The notes: generated from the letters alone by a model not told the origin. A stretch of 64,000 nt of DNA from Alphaproteobacteria bacterium (GCA_021774625.1 JAJFIV010000001.1:62001-126000), one strand, 5' to 3'. Shown: positions 35,431-45,689, numbered from the stretch's first letter. Made by a program: numbers and translations.

Positions 35431-36549
35431 TTGTCACAGAATAAATTAACCGGCGCCGATGTCGTCAAGCTCTTACAGGACCCTTCACCCGAAAACCGCG
35501 TGACTGCGGCGGAAAAAGTCAGCGCGCAATTTGCCGGCGGCGACCTGAACGACAACGAGCGCGCCATTGCCGAAGATATCTTCCGCAGCATGGTGAAGGA
35601 TGCCGAAGTCCGCGTCCGCAAAGCGCTCGCCGAGTCCCTGAAAAACAACCCCGAAATTCCCCATGACGTCGCGGTTAACCTGGCGCGCGATGTTTCGGAA
35701 GTCGCCCTTCCCATCATTGAATGTTCGGATGTCCTGAGTGATGAAGACCTTGTTGAGATCGTCAAAACCAAATCAGCCGAACACCAGATCGCCGTTGCCA
35801 GACGCCCGTTCGTATCGGAACAGGTTTCCGATGTTCTGGTCGACACCAGGAATGTCGATGTTGTCGCAACCCTGGTCGGCAATGACGGCGCCTTTATCGC
35901 CGAAAAAACCATGGGCCGGGTTCTGGATGAATTCGGCGATAATGAAAAAGTCAATGCACCGCTCGCCCGGCGTAAGGAACTGCCGATCAATATTGCGGAA
36001 CGCCTGGTCAGTCTGGTGACGGAAAACCTCAAGGAATATATCCTTACCAATCACGAGGTTTCAGCCGACACGGCGATGGACCTGGTGATTTCCAGCCGTG
36101 AGCGGGCGACCATCAGCCTGCTGTCACCCAACGCCAAAAGCACCGATGTCCGGGCGCTTGTGGATCAGCTTTACAGGAATAACCGCCTGACCCCGAGCCT
36201 GATTGTGCGCGCGCTCTGTATGGGCGACACAACTTTTTTCGAAACAGCCCTGGCCAAATTAGCCGGCATTCCCATCGTCAATGCCTATATTCTGGTGCAT
36301 GACGAAGGCGGTCTTGGTCTCGAAAAACTCTTCACCAAATGTGATATCACGGATAGTCTGCTGCCCATTGCCCGGGCCGCGCTGTCGGTCGCCAATGAAA
36401 TGACGGTTTACAGCGGCGATGACCGTGAAAAGTTTCGCCGCGCGATGATCGAACGGGTTCTGACGCAAATGGAAGATGATATAGACGCCGATAATCTCGA
36501 TTATTTCATCGGAAAAATCAGCGCGCAAACAAACAACGTCGCCGCATAA
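35431..36549 (+). CDS. DUF2336 domain protein
   Basis: 372 aa, starting at TTG with GGAGAAG 5 bases upstream. Alpha-helical HEAT-like repeats (LLQDPSPENRVTAAEKVSAQ; EVRVRKALAESLKNNPEIPH; ARDVSEVALPIIECSDVLSD) typical of DUF2336, a family largely confined to alphaproteobacteria. Members have been linked to signalling and cell-cycle/flagellar control in Caulobacter-like species (recall); role here unknown. Cytoplasmic. Confidence 0.88.
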   Translation: MSQNKLTGADVVKLLQDPSPENRVTAAEKVSAQFAGGDLNDNERAIAEDIFRSMVKDAEVRVRKALAESLKNNPEIPHDVAVNLARDVSEVALPIIECSDVLSDEDLVEIVKTKSAEHQIAVARRPFVSEQVSDVLVDTRNVDVVATLVGNDGAFIAEKTMGRVLDEFGDNEKVNAPLARRKELPINIAERLVSLVTENLKEYILTNHEVSADTAMDLVISSRERATISLLSPNAKSTDVRALVDQLYRNNRLTPSLIVRALCMGDTTFFETALAKLAGIPIVNAYILVHDEGGLGLEKLFTKCDITDSLLPIARAALSVANEMTVYSGDDREKFRRAMIERVLTQMEDDIDADNLDYFIGKISAQTNNVAA

Positions 36550-36577
36550 TTTATAATTCACACTGCCAGCCCAGGAT

Positions 36578-36605
36578 GAACCCGGCCGCCTCATGCGGCC
36601 GGTTC
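36578..36605 (+). terminator. Terminator after DUF2336 gene
   Basis: Twelve-bp stem GAACCCGGCCGC/GCGGCCGGTTC (one bulge) and 4-5-nt loop, followed by TTTATT. It sits between convergent genes and may serve both. Confidence 0.7.
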
Positions 36606-36606
36606 T

Positions 36607-37977
36607 TTATTGCCCGGCCTGCATCGGTAGCCAAAGCGCGATTTCCGGCCAGATCATCACGGCGCCAAGCCCGAGAATTTGCAGCAGGACAAACGGAATA
36701 ATGCCGCGGTAAATCTGCTGGATCCGCACGCCAGCAGGCGCGGCCCCCTTCATATAAAAAAGCGCGAAGCCAAAGGGCGGGGTCAGAAAGCTGGTTTGCA
36801 GATTGACCGCCACCAGTATGGCGAACCACGGAACAAGCAGTTCCGGCGCCGGAATATGATCACCAAAATCCAGCAGCCGGACAATGGGTGCGAACACCGG
36901 CAGAACAATCAGCGTGATCTCGATCCAGTCGAAAAAGAAACCGAGCAGAAAGACTACCGCCATCAGCAGGATCAGAATGCCCCACGGTCCTGCTTCTACG
37001 CCCTTTACGACGGAAATGATCAGATCATGGCCGCCCAGCAGCGCGAACACATAGGAAAAGGCTGTCGCGCCGACAAAAATACCGAACAGCATGGCCCCGG
37101 TCAGCGCGGACCGTTCGATGACATCGCGCAGAATGAAAAAACTGAGGCTGCGTTTGATCAGGGCCAGAACAATCGCGCCGGCCGCGCCGATGCCTGAGGC
37201 TTCCGTCGGTGTCGCAAACCCGGCAAAGATAGACCCGAGGACCAGCAGGATTAACGCCACCGGCGGCAGAAAACTGCTGACGATCATCACCCCGAGAGCC
37301 TTGGCACCCACAGGGGCTTCATCGCGGTGCATGGCCGGCGCTTTTTTCGGCTGCATCAGGCTGACGGTAAAAATATAAAGAAAATAAAGCCCCGACAGCA
37401 AAAGCCCCGGAACAAGCGCTGCCATAAATAATGTGCCGATGGAGACGGACAGCAATTCACCCATCACCACCAGCATAATGGACGGTGGAATCAGAATGCC
37501 CAGCGTGCCGGATGAAGCGATGGACCCGGTCGCCAGCGGCACATCATAATTGCGTTCCAGCATCACCGGCAACGCCAGCAGTGTCATCATCACCACGCTG
37601 GCGCCGATAATGCCGGTGGTCGCCGCCATAATCACCCCGATGGTCACCACGGAAAGCGCCAGCCCGCCGGGAATGCGCCGGGTCAGCACCTGCAGGCAAT
37701 GCAGCAAATCACGGGCCAGCCCGCTTTTTTCCATCATGGTTCCCATAAAAATAAACATTGGAATGGCAACCAGGGTCAGGTTGCTGACCACCCCGCCATA
37801 GATGCGGGAAACCACAAGCAAAAAGGATTTGTCATTGACCAGACCCAGTGCGGCCGCCAACAGCCAGAAGGCGAGCCCGATGCCCCCCAGTACAAACGCC
37901 ACCGGATAGCCGGTGAACAGCAGCACCGCGAGGGAGGCAAACATCAGAACCGGCAGAAACTCGGCAAAACCTTCCAT
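36607..37977 (-). CDS. dctM: TRAP transporter large permease
   Basis: 456 aa, about 12 membrane helices, DctM family: TTGIIGASVVMMTLLALPVML, GSIASSGTLGILIPPSIMLV, and a conserved PTEASGIGAAGAIV. With DctQ and DctP it forms a Na+-driven uptake system for carboxylates or similar solutes. Third gene of dctP-dctQ-dctM. Confidence 0.95.
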   Translation of the reverse strand: MEGFAEFLPVLMFASLAVLLFTGYPVAFVLGGIGLAFWLLAAALGLVNDKSFLLVVSRIYGGVVSNLTLVAIPMFIFMGTMMEKSGLARDLLHCLQVLTRRIPGGLALSVVTIGVIMAATTGIIGASVVMMTLLALPVMLERNYDVPLATGSIASSGTLGILIPPSIMLVVMGELLSVSIGTLFMAALVPGLLLSGLYFLYIFTVSLMQPKKAPAMHRDEAPVGAKALGVMIVSSFLPPVALILLVLGSIFAGFATPTEASGIGAAGAIVLALIKRSLSFFILRDVIERSALTGAMLFGIFVGATAFSYVFALLGGHDLIISVVKGVEAGPWGILILLMAVVFLLGFFFDWIEITLIVLPVFAPIVRLLDFGDHIPAPELLVPWFAILVAVNLQTSFLTPPFGFALFYMKGAAPAGVRIQQIYRGIIPFVLLQILGLGAVMIWPEIALWLPMQAGQ

Positions 37978-37983
37978 CGCCCC

Positions 37984-38550
37984 CTACCCGATCTGCTGTT
38001 GTGCGGATTCTTCATTGTCAAGGCGCGCCAGCGCCTGCAAATTCGAAGGGCCAAACAAAAAAACGACGGATTTCAGCAGCTTTTCGATGGCGGCCAGACC
38101 CAGAAGGGCAAAGCCCGCCAGCAGCATCGCCTTAATGATCCAGCGGTATGGCAACCCGGTCAGCGCCGCCGAAACCTCATTATTATCATAGCTCATCTCA
38201 ACATAATCGATGCCGAAATAAAGAATGGCGGCAATATAGGGCAGAAGGAAAAACAGGATGCCTAATAATTCGATCCAGGCCTTGGCGCGGACGGAAAACC
38301 GTTCCCGCAGCAGATCGATCCGCACATGGGTTCCTTTAATATAAGCATAACCGAGGCAAAGCAGAAACAGCATCCCATGCAGATGCCATTCCAGTTCCTG
38401 CAGCTTGGTGGACCCGATGACAAAATACCGGCGCAGGATCACATCCGCGATAATGACGAGCATCATAGCAATGGCAAGCCAGGCGGCGGCGCGCCCGATC
38501 CAGGTGACAAGGGCCGCTATGCGCTCGGAAAGACGAAGCAGGCCCTCCAT
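37984..38550 (-). CDS. dctQ: TRAP transporter small permease
   Basis: 188 aa with four membrane helices (AAWLAIAMMLVIIADVILRR; ELEWHLHGMLFLLCLGYAYI; FFLLPYIAAILYFGIDY; IIKAMLLAGFALLGLAAI). DctQ family. Its ATG shares one base with the dctP stop (TAATG), so the two are coupled. Confidence 0.92.
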   Translation of the reverse strand: MEGLLRLSERIAALVTWIGRAAAWLAIAMMLVIIADVILRRYFVIGSTKLQELEWHLHGMLFLLCLGYAYIKGTHVRIDLLRERFSVRAKAWIELLGILFFLLPYIAAILYFGIDYVEMSYDNNEVSAALTGLPYRWIIKAMLLAGFALLGLAAIEKLLKSVVFLFGPSNLQALARLDNEESAQQQIG

Positions 38551-39614
38551 TATTTCCGTTCCAGATAGCCGAGATCACGCCAGATTTTATAATTAGCGCG
38601 AAAGGCTTGCAGCGAGCTCCAGGCGCGTTTGAAATCCGCATCGGAAGCGGATAGCTCTGCCGCCACTTCCAGCCAGTCCTGCTCAAGCGCCTGAAGCACT
38701 TTGTCAGACCATTTATGAAGCTCCACACCCTCGGCTTGCAGCTTGGCCAGGCTTTCAAACTGCGACGCCTCGCCTTCCGACAGGGTATAGCGGATATTGT
38801 CGCTGCAAACGGCCTCGATCTGCGCCTGCCGGTATTTTGACAGGCTGTTCCAGGCTTCCAGGTTGATCATCAGGTCGAAAAAGGTCGATTGCTGATGCCA
38901 GCCCGGAAAATAATAATGCTTGGCCGCCTGATAAAAACCCATGGCGTAGTCAACAGACGGCGAGGAAAATTCCGCCCCGTCAATAGTGCCCAGTTCAAGC
39001 GCGGGCAAAAGGTCGCCGCCGGTCAGCAATTGCGTCGACGCCCCTTCCTTTTCCAGCACTTTGGCCCCCAGACCGAAAAAGCGGATTTTCAGCCCCTTAA
39101 AATCCTCGATCGATGTCAGTTCCCGCTTGAACCAGCCCGACGCCTCCGGCGGACTGATGCCGCAAATGATGCCGTGAATATTATGGGCGTGATAAAATTC
39201 CTCGAACAATTCCCGTCCGCCGCCATAATCAAACCAGGCCAGATATTCCGGCGCATCCGGCCCAAACGGAACCGAGCCGAACATCTGCAGCGCCGGCACC
39301 TTTCCCGCCCAGTAACCGGGCGTTGACCAGGCCGCGTCAATGGCGCCATAGGAAACCGCATCGAACACTTCAAAGGGCGGCGCCAGCACCCCCGGCTCGT
39401 AAAATTTAAGCTCAATGCCGCCGCCGGAGACCAGTGCAATCTGCGTATCGATCCGTTTGCCCGCGGTCCCCAGGATGGCGAGCGATGACGGGTAAGTGGA
39501 GCTCAGTTTCCAGCGAACCGGCTCTTCATCTGTCTTTGTTACCACTTCTTCTGACTTGGAACAGGCCGCAAGCATCCCTATTATAAGACCGCAAAACACA
39601 AATTCCCGGATCAT
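38550..39614 (-). CDS. dctP: TRAP transporter substrate-binding lipoprotein
   Basis: 354 aa from ATG 39614 (MIREFVFCGL) behind GGGAGTG. The signal ends in lipobox LAAC (Cys18), so this DctP is membrane-tethered. DctP fold: RWKLSSTYPSSLAILGTAGK, YGAIDAAWSTPGYWAGKVPA, FGSVPFGPDAPEYLAWFDYG, HQQSTFFDLMINLEAW. The 'mannitol/chloroaromatic' branch often has this form (recall); ligand unknown. Confidence 0.93.
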   Translation of the reverse strand: MIREFVFCGLIIGMLAACSKSEEVVTKTDEEPVRWKLSSTYPSSLAILGTAGKRIDTQIALVSGGGIELKFYEPGVLAPPFEVFDAVSYGAIDAAWSTPGYWAGKVPALQMFGSVPFGPDAPEYLAWFDYGGGRELFEEFYHAHNIHGIICGISPPEASGWFKRELTSIEDFKGLKIRFFGLGAKVLEKEGASTQLLTGGDLLPALELGTIDGAEFSSPSVDYAMGFYQAAKHYYFPGWHQQSTFFDLMINLEAWNSLSKYRQAQIEAVCSDNIRYTLSEGEASQFESLAKLQAEGVELHKWSDKVLQALEQDWLEVAAELSASDADFKRAWSSLQAFRANYKIWRDLGYLERK

Positions 39615-39676
39615 CAGACACTCCCTTATTGCCCGTGTTGTGACCGTTCCACCCCGCTTATTGCAAGCAAAATCTG

Positions 39677-39822
39677 CCCCGTCCTTCGATACACCCTCAC
39701 TCCGTTCGGGCACTCAGGACGAACGGGGGGATGAACAGCGCGGCGCTCAGAGCGAACGGATTTGGTTGAGACTATAGTCCCGCCGTTCGGGCTGAGTGAG
39801 CCGCAGGCTTGTATCGAAGCCC
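39677..39822. repeat. Structured repeat, copy A
   Basis: About 146 bp. Outer arms CTTCGATAC...GTATCGAAG, inner CCGTTCG/CGAACGG hairpin and CACTC/GAGTG pairing. Direct repeat of copy B, but with about 31 extra bp (39727-39757) that duplicate part of the inner arm. Lies 5 bp past the GIY-YIG stop. Confidence 0.85.
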
Positions 39823-39827
39823 GGAAT

Positions 39828-40115
39828 TCACCGGTCAAACCGTTTTTTCGCGAGTTTTGATAACCCGCACCAATCACCGCCAATCAACGCCTCCTTCTTG
39901 GCACGGGTCCATCCCTTGATCCGGCACTCCATCTCCAGCGCTTCGATCCGGCTGGCGAATGTCTCGGAATAAACAAGCGTCACAGGCAAACGGCTTGATG
40001 GATACCCACCTAATTGACCGGATTGATGCTCTGAAACTCTTTTCTCAAGGTTATCCGTATGCCCGACATAATATGAGTGGTCGGAACATTTCAGCATGTA
40101 CAGATAAAAGGCCAT
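39828..40115 (-). CDS. GIY-YIG domain nuclease-like protein
   Basis: 95 aa from ATG 40115 (MAFYLYMLKC). GIY-YIG core: YLYMLKCSDHSYYVGHT, then KRVSEHQSGQ and the late ALEMECRIKGWTRAKKEALI block. It resembles the YhbQ/UPF0213-like single-domain group. The gene is squeezed between two copies of a palindromic repeat (5 bp on one side, 9 bp on the other), suggesting it moves or spreads with them. DNA cleavage is the family activity; target unknown. Confidence 0.85.
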   Translation of the reverse strand: MAFYLYMLKCSDHSYYVGHTDNLEKRVSEHQSGQLGGYPSSRLPVTLVYSETFASRIEALEMECRIKGWTRAKKEALIGGDWCGLSKLAKKRFDR

Positions 40116-40124
40116 TCGTTCCCT

Positions 40125-40239
40125 CCCCGTCCTTCGATACACCCTCACTCCGTTCGGGCGCTCAGGGCGAACGGATTTGGTTGAGACTATAGTCCCGCCG
40201 TTCGGGCTGAGTGAGCCGCAGGCTGGTATCGAAGCCCGG
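40125..40239. repeat. Structured repeat, copy B
   Basis: 115 bp, same orientation as copy A and near identical outside A's insertion. Arms CTTCGATAC...GTATCGAAG and CCGTTCGG hairpins. It lies immediately upstream of the GIY-YIG start and could form its mRNA leader. Confidence 0.85.
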
Positions 40240-40241
40240 GG

Positions 40242-42293
40242 TCATTCTCCCCTCCCCACCCACGGGCGGTTACCGCGCGCACTGTTGGCGGAAAGCGGTT
40301 TGATTTCGGAGCCGAGCCAGACCGCGTGAGCGCCTTCCCTTGCTATATCCTGCCAGGTAATTTCCGGGGCGTTACAGGGCAGGTTAATGCGGGCAAGATT
40401 GATCACAAGATCGGCTTTGGTGCAGTCTTCGATCAATCCGCCCACCGTGGTGACCACGGCGATCATGCGCCCATGCCGAGCCCGCCAGACACAGCCGTCC
40501 GGATCGCAGCGCACCGGTTCCGGCTGCCATATCCGCCCGGATCTCTGGGCATTGCGCCTGAGCCAGGAATCGCGTGTGAAGCTCTCGCGGCGGAGCGTAG
40601 AGAATAAAAGATGGCCGCCCCGCCCGCGCACCGCAATCAGGCCCCCATCCCGGCCAATCAGCAGATCCGGCGGCGGGTTCAAGAACATGACCAGTAATGA
40701 AAGCCCTGCGGGTATAAGGGCAAGGCTTTTCCAGCGTATCGCAGGCCATAAAATCATCCACAGATAGGCAAGGATCAGCAAAATCAGCGCCGTCATCGGA
40801 AAACTCGGAATCAGCAGGACGGAACCGGGCAATATGGCCACTTCATGGGCCGACCATACCACCAGATCAATGCCAAACCCCATGGGAACAAGCGCCAGGC
40901 TTTCCAGGCCCAGCGGCATCAATACCAGCGCCAGAATGCCCCACGGCAGTATCCAGAGACCCAGCGCCGGCACCGCCACCAGATTGGCAACGATGCCAAA
41001 GGTCGACATGCGGTTAAAATGATAGGCGGCAATCGGTTCGATGGCGAGCTGCGCGATAATACTGGTCAATAGAATGATCGCAAAAAACAGGGCCGAGCGG
41101 CCGAGCGGCCCGTGCCAGCGTTGACGAAGGTCAGACAGCGGACCCGCGAGATGCTGATAGGCAGCTACCAGCGCAATAACCGCCGCAAACGACATCTGAA
41201 AACTGACACTGAGCAGCGATTCCGGCGCGATCAGCAGAATAACGATTGCCGCCAGAGCGACGGTCCGCATGGAGATCGCCTGACGGTCCGCCATAACGGC
41301 CGCAAGGGCGATGCCGACCATAATGAAAGCCCGTTGAGTCGGCACGGTGCCGCCGCTGAGGACAAGGTAAAACACGGCCCCGGCCAGGGCACCCACCGCT
41401 GCTACTTTCTTGATCGAAAAACGCAGCGCAAGAGGGGGAATCAGCGCGAGGAAAGCGCGGACGGCAAAAAACAGAATTCCCGACACCAGTCCCATATGCA
41501 GACCGGATATGGCCAGAATATGCGCGAGTCCGGCTATCCGCATATCTTCCTGCACACCCGCGTCTATGCCGCCGCGCAGGCCGGTCAGCAAGGCGCTGGC
41601 CAGGCCGCCGGACGGGCCGGTCAAAACGCGCCGCACTTTTAGATCAATGGTATCCCGCATCCGGTTGATGGCATTGGCGATACGCCGGTCAGGCGCCGAT
41701 TCCAGACGCTTCACCGCGGAAATCGCAAAACCGACGGCTCCCAGCCGGTCAAACCAGGCCTGGCGCGCAAAATCGAAGGCATGGGGCGCCACCGGTTCCG
41801 GCGGCGGATTAAGGATGGTCAGCATTTCAACTCGGTCACCGATGGCCAGAACTTCATATTTTGTCCGGACCGTGACCCGTATCTTCGCCGGCGCGCCGGC
41901 CCGGGGCGGACGTTCCATATCAATCGCCGTCAGTGTCAGCCGAAGGTCATCGCCCTTTTGCCGTTCCAGCCCTGAAATGGTTCCGGCGACCAGAACCGGA
42001 CCGGTTTCACGCGCCAGCTTGGGCGCGGCCACCCAATGGCTGCGTATGGTTGCGGCGGAAAAGCCCACGGCCAATCCCAGCAGCAGTAATAGAAATACTT
42101 TCTTCCGGTTATCCCGCCAGTAAAATATCAAAGAGGACAGCAACATTATGGCGCAGACGGGACCTGCGGCCAGCGGCGGCTCGAAAGGCAGGCTGAAATA
42201 GACGCCAATACCGGCGCCAAGCGCCAGAGCCGTACCGGTGACACGCAGACTATCCGGCTGCACGCCCCGGTATTTTTTCGCCGCCGCCGCCAA
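40242..42293 (-). CDS. comEC: ComEC/Rec2 family DNA-uptake channel
   Basis: 683 aa. N-terminal membrane helices, soluble OB-like domain (about 100-210), then the Competence membrane domain with LAHILAISGLHMGLVSG and about eight helices. The C-terminal part lacks a clear full metallo-beta-lactamase domain. Forms the inner-membrane pore for single-stranded DNA in transformation. Divergent from gltX. Confidence 0.9.
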   Translation of the reverse strand: MAAAAKKYRGVQPDSLRVTGTALALGAGIGVYFSLPFEPPLAAGPVCAIMLLSSLIFYWRDNRKKVFLLLLLGLAVGFSAATIRSHWVAAPKLARETGPVLVAGTISGLERQKGDDLRLTLTAIDMERPPRAGAPAKIRVTVRTKYEVLAIGDRVEMLTILNPPPEPVAPHAFDFARQAWFDRLGAVGFAISAVKRLESAPDRRIANAINRMRDTIDLKVRRVLTGPSGGLASALLTGLRGGIDAGVQEDMRIAGLAHILAISGLHMGLVSGILFFAVRAFLALIPPLALRFSIKKVAAVGALAGAVFYLVLSGGTVPTQRAFIMVGIALAAVMADRQAISMRTVALAAIVILLIAPESLLSVSFQMSFAAVIALVAAYQHLAGPLSDLRQRWHGPLGRSALFFAIILLTSIIAQLAIEPIAAYHFNRMSTFGIVANLVAVPALGLWILPWGILALVLMPLGLESLALVPMGFGIDLVVWSAHEVAILPGSVLLIPSFPMTALILLILAYLWMILWPAIRWKSLALIPAGLSLLVMFLNPPPDLLIGRDGGLIAVRGRGGHLLFSTLRRESFTRDSWLRRNAQRSGRIWQPEPVRCDPDGCVWRARHGRMIAVVTTVGGLIEDCTKADLVINLARINLPCNAPEITWQDIAREGAHAVWLGSEIKPLSANSARGNRPWVGRGE

Positions 42294-42422
42294 TTTACGA
42301 TTTCCCGTTAAAATGAATGACTGTCATTTGTTTTTTGCAGTGCAATATGTTAAAAGCCCTCCAAGTTGGTCTTCAACCATATCGCTGAGTCAAAACTCTG
42401 CAACCATTAGTTTAATGTAAGA

Positions 42423-43868
42423 ATGACGGATATGATGCCTTCCGATACTCAAACCGTGGTTACACGCTTTGCACCATCGCCTACCGGCTTCCTGCATATC
42501 GGCGGAGCGCGGACGGCGCTTTTTAACTGGTTGTACGCCCGCGGGCGGGCCGGCAGGTTCCTGCTGCGCATCGAAGATACCGACCGCAAGCGCTCGACTA
42601 CGGAAGCCATCGACGCCATTATCGGTGGCCTGACCTGGCTTGGGCTTGACTGGGACGGTGATATCATCTTCCAGTTTTCCCGCGCGGATCGCCATGCGGA
42701 AATGGCTCATTCTCTGCTTGAGCAGGGCAAAGCCTATCATTGTTATGCCGGTCCGGAAGAATTAACCGAAATGCGCGAACAAGCCCGCGCCGAGGGCCGT
42801 CCTGTCCGTTACGATGGGCGATGGCGCGACCGGGACCCGTCTGAAGCACCGCAAGGCATCGCCCCGGTTGTCCGTCTCAAGGCCCCGCAGCAGGGCGAAA
42901 CCGTCATTACCGATGAGATTCAGGGCACGGTTTCCGTCGCCAACAGTCAGCTGGATGACATGATTTTGCTGCGCAGTGACGGCACGCCGACCTATATGCT
43001 GTCGGTTGTTGTCGATGATCATGATATGGGTATTACCCATATCATCCGCGGCGATGATCATTTCACCAACGCCTTCCGGCAGACCCAGCTCTATCAGGCG
43101 TTCGGCTGGGATACGCCCGTCTTTGCCCATGTGCCCCTGATCCATGGACCGGACGGTGCGAAACTTTCCAAGCGGCACGGCGCGCTGGGCGTCGAAGCCT
43201 ACCGCGACATGGGCTACCTGCCGGAAGCGCTGAGAAATTACCTGTTACGCCTTGGCTGGGGGCATGGCGATGCGGAAATCATCTCCACGGAAGAAGCCAC
43301 CCGATGGTTCGGCCTGGACGCGGTCGGAAAATCCCCGGCCCGCTTTGATTTTGCGAAACTTGCCAGCCTGAATGGCCATTATATCCGCAACAGCGACAAT
43401 ACAGCTCTGGTCAAGTCTCTTTTACCGTTCATCGAAGACCGTTTAGGACGGAGGCTTCAAGGGGATGAACTGGATCTGCTCGCAAAGGCGCTGCCGGGCC
43501 TGAAGGAACGCGCCAAGACACTGGTGGAGCTTGCTGAGAGCGCGCTGTTTTATTTTCTTCCGCGGCCGCTGGCGCTGAATGAAAAAGCGGCGGGGCTTTT
43601 GGCGGGCTCGGGCTCGCTTCTTGGCGCGCTCAAAACTCGTCTTGATGAAGTCGAGGACTGGACCGAAGGGCCGCTTGACCAGGCTGTCCGGGCCTTCGCC
43701 GAAGAAAATGAAATGAAGCTCGGCAAAATCGCCCAGCCTCTTAGGGCCGCTTTAACCGGTTCCAATGTATCACCGGGCATATTTGATGTTTTAATATGTC
43801 TGGGGCGTAAAGAAAGCTTGGGGCGGATCCAAGATCAGATTACAAAACAGAAGAGCGGCGCCGTTTAG
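42423..43868 (+). CDS. gltX: Glutamyl-tRNA synthetase
   Basis: 481 aa. Class I signatures: [19 protein letters not shown] (HIGH-type motif at 25-28) and KLSKRHG (KMSKS-type at 247-251). C-terminal anticodon-binding helical domain. Charges tRNA-Glu (and tRNA-Gln if non-discriminating). Many alphaproteobacteria have two gltX; only one is visible here. gltA follows. Confidence 0.97.
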   Translation: MTDMMPSDTQTVVTRFAPSPTGFLHIGGARTALFNWLYARGRAGRFLLRIEDTDRKRSTTEAIDAIIGGLTWLGLDWDGDIIFQFSRADRHAEMAHSLLEQGKAYHCYAGPEELTEMREQARAEGRPVRYDGRWRDRDPSEAPQGIAPVVRLKAPQQGETVITDEIQGTVSVANSQLDDMILLRSDGTPTYMLSVVVDDHDMGITHIIRGDDHFTNAFRQTQLYQAFGWDTPVFAHVPLIHGPDGAKLSKRHGALGVEAYRDMGYLPEALRNYLLRLGWGHGDAEIISTEEATRWFGLDAVGKSPARFDFAKLASLNGHYIRNSDNTALVKSLLPFIEDRLGRRLQGDELDLLAKALPGLKERAKTLVELAESALFYFLPRPLALNEKAAGLLAGSGSLLGALKTRLDEVEDWTEGPLDQAVRAFAEENEMKLGKIAQPLRAALTGSNVSPGIFDVLICLGRKESLGRIQDQITKQKSGAV

Positions 43869-43918
43869 TCCGCAGGTTTATCCTACGCCGCTCTCCATAA
43901 AAGAAGGAAAATCAGGTT

Positions 43919-45205
43919 ATGTCACACCCCCCCGCCAAACTGGACATTAATAGTGACGTTTTTAAACTGCCCATCCTGGAAGGATCGGTCGGACCGAAGG
44001 TTCTGGATGTCAGCAAATTATACCGCGAGACCGGTTATTTCACTTATGATCCGGGCTTTACGTCAACTGCAAGCTGTGAATCGAAAATTACATTCATTGA
44101 CGGCGACAAAGGCATTCTTCTTTATCGCGGCTATCCGATTGAAGACCTGGCGGAAAGCTCCGACTATATGGAAGTCTGCTATCTGCTGCTGTTCGGTGAA
44201 CTGCCGACCAAAAAAGAAAAAGAAAAATTTGACCACGATATCACTTATCACACCATGGTGCATGAACAGCTGAATCACTTTTACAGCGGATTTCGCCGGG
44301 ATGCGCACCCGATGGCGATTATGGTGGGCGTGGTCGGAGCATTGTCTGCCTTTTACCATGACAGCACGGATATCAGTGATCCGCGCCAGCGTCTGATCGC
44401 CAGTTACCGGCTGATTGCCAAAATGCCGACCCTTGCCGCGATGGCCTATAAATATTCCATCGGCCAGCCCTTTATCTATCCGAGAAATGACCTGAGCTAT
44501 GCTGCGAATTTCCTCAATATGATTTTTGCCGTGCCGTGCGAGGAATACCATGTCAGCCCGACGCTTGAAAAAGCAATGGACCTGATTTTCACCCTGCATG
44601 CGGATCATGAGCAGAATGCGTCGACGTCAACCGTGCGGCTTGCCGGATCGTCCGGCGCCAATCCGTTTGCCTGCATCGCGGCCGGAATTGCCTCCCTCTG
44701 GGGCCCGGCTCATGGCGGCGCCAATGAAGCCTGCCTGAAAATGCTGGAAGAAATCGGCACCAAGGACCGCATTCCGGAATTTGTCAACCGCGCAAAGGAC
44801 AAAAGCGATCCGTTCCGCCTGATGGGTTTCGGTCACCGGGTCTATAAGAATTTTGATCCGCGCGCCAAGGTGATGCGCAAAACCGCTCATAAGGTACTGG
44901 GGGAGCTGGGGATAGATGATCCCTTGCTGGAAGTGGCGATGGAACTGGAAAAGCTGGCCCTGGAGGATGAATATTTCATTGCGAAAAAACTTTATCCCAA
45001 CGTGGATTTCTATTCCGGCATCATTTTGAAGGCGATGGGTTTCCCGACCGAGATGTTTACCGTGCTGTTTGCATTGGCCCGCACATCGGGCTGGGTTTCG
45101 CAATGGCATGAAATGATTGAAGATCCGGTTCAGAAAATCGGGCGGCCCCGGCAGCTTTATACCGGCCCGACGCAAAGAAAACTTACCCCGCTCGATAAAA
45201 GATAG
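43919..45205 (+). CDS. gltA: Citrate synthase
   Basis: 428 aa, type II bacterial length. Motifs: [20 protein letters not shown], the catalytic-His regions [20 protein letters not shown] and [12 protein letters not shown], and [16 protein letters not shown] with the second catalytic His. Condenses acetyl-CoA and oxaloacetate. Same strand as gltX, 50 bp apart. Confidence 0.98.
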   Translation: MSHPPAKLDINSDVFKLPILEGSVGPKVLDVSKLYRETGYFTYDPGFTSTASCESKITFIDGDKGILLYRGYPIEDLAESSDYMEVCYLLLFGELPTKKEKEKFDHDITYHTMVHEQLNHFYSGFRRDAHPMAIMVGVVGALSAFYHDSTDISDPRQRLIASYRLIAKMPTLAAMAYKYSIGQPFIYPRNDLSYAANFLNMIFAVPCEEYHVSPTLEKAMDLIFTLHADHEQNASTSTVRLAGSSGANPFACIAAGIASLWGPAHGGANEACLKMLEEIGTKDRIPEFVNRAKDKSDPFRLMGFGHRVYKNFDPRAKVMRKTAHKVLGELGIDDPLLEVAMELEKLALEDEYFIAKKLYPNVDFYSGIILKAMGFPTEMFTVLFALARTSGWVSQWHEMIEDPVQKIGRPRQLYTGPTQRKLTPLDKR

Positions 45206-45211
45206 GGCAAT

Positions 45212-45235
45212 AAAAAGCGGATTATCCCGCTTTTT
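45212..45235. terminator. Bidirectional terminator between gltA and fabZ
   Basis: AAAAAGCGG/CCGCTTTTT stem with a 6-nt loop between convergent genes. The hairpin includes the fabZ stop codon and its last codons, so coding and terminator share bases. Confidence 0.8.
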
Positions 45236-45689
45236 CCCTTAGCATGGCGGAAAAGGTCGCTTCGGCGACCTTTTTGCCGTCGACCCGGGCCTCGCCCCTG
45301 AAACGCCAGACCGGACCGCGCGCACGGTCCTTTATCACATGAAGCAACAGGCGGTCACCCGGTGTGACCGGTTGCCGGAACCGGCAGCTGTCAATACCCA
45401 TAAAATAAACCAGGCGGCCATGGTCGGCCGCGCCATGGGTATAAACAACCAGCGCAGCAGCGGTTTGCGCCATTGCCTCCACAATCAGAACGCCCGGCAT
45501 AACCGGGTGACCCGGAAAATGCCCCTGAAAGAAAGGCTCGTTCATAGTGACATTTTTGATGCCGACCGCTTCTTCACCGGGCACAATATCTGAAACACCG
45601 TCGATCATCAGCATCGGGTAGCGGTGGGGAATAAGCGCCATCAGCTGGGTGGTGTCGAGCGATGAGCGGGCGTCTGTTTCTTCCGTCAT
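45222..45689 (-). CDS. fabZ: 3-hydroxyacyl-ACP dehydratase
   Basis: 155 aa. Hot-dog fold with the FabZ active site: His57 in QGHFPGHPVMPG and Glu71 in LIVEAMAQ. Dehydrates 3-hydroxyacyl-ACP in fatty acid synthesis. Its usual partners lpxD and lpxA, which flank it in many Gram-negatives, are absent on both sides here. Confidence 0.97.
   Translation of the reverse strand: MTEETDARSSLDTTQLMALIPHRYPMLMIDGVSDIVPGEEAVGIKNVTMNEPFFQGHFPGHPVMPGVLIVEAMAQTAAALVVYTHGAADHGRLVYFMGIDSCRFRQPVTPGDRLLLHVIKDRARGPVWRFRGEARVDGKKVAEATFSAMLREKAG

Noticed and set aside
36607-39614. TRAP transporter as part of the adjacent GIY-YIG element
   Set aside because: The repeats bracket only the GIY-YIG gene; dctPQM is an ordinary three-gene operon.
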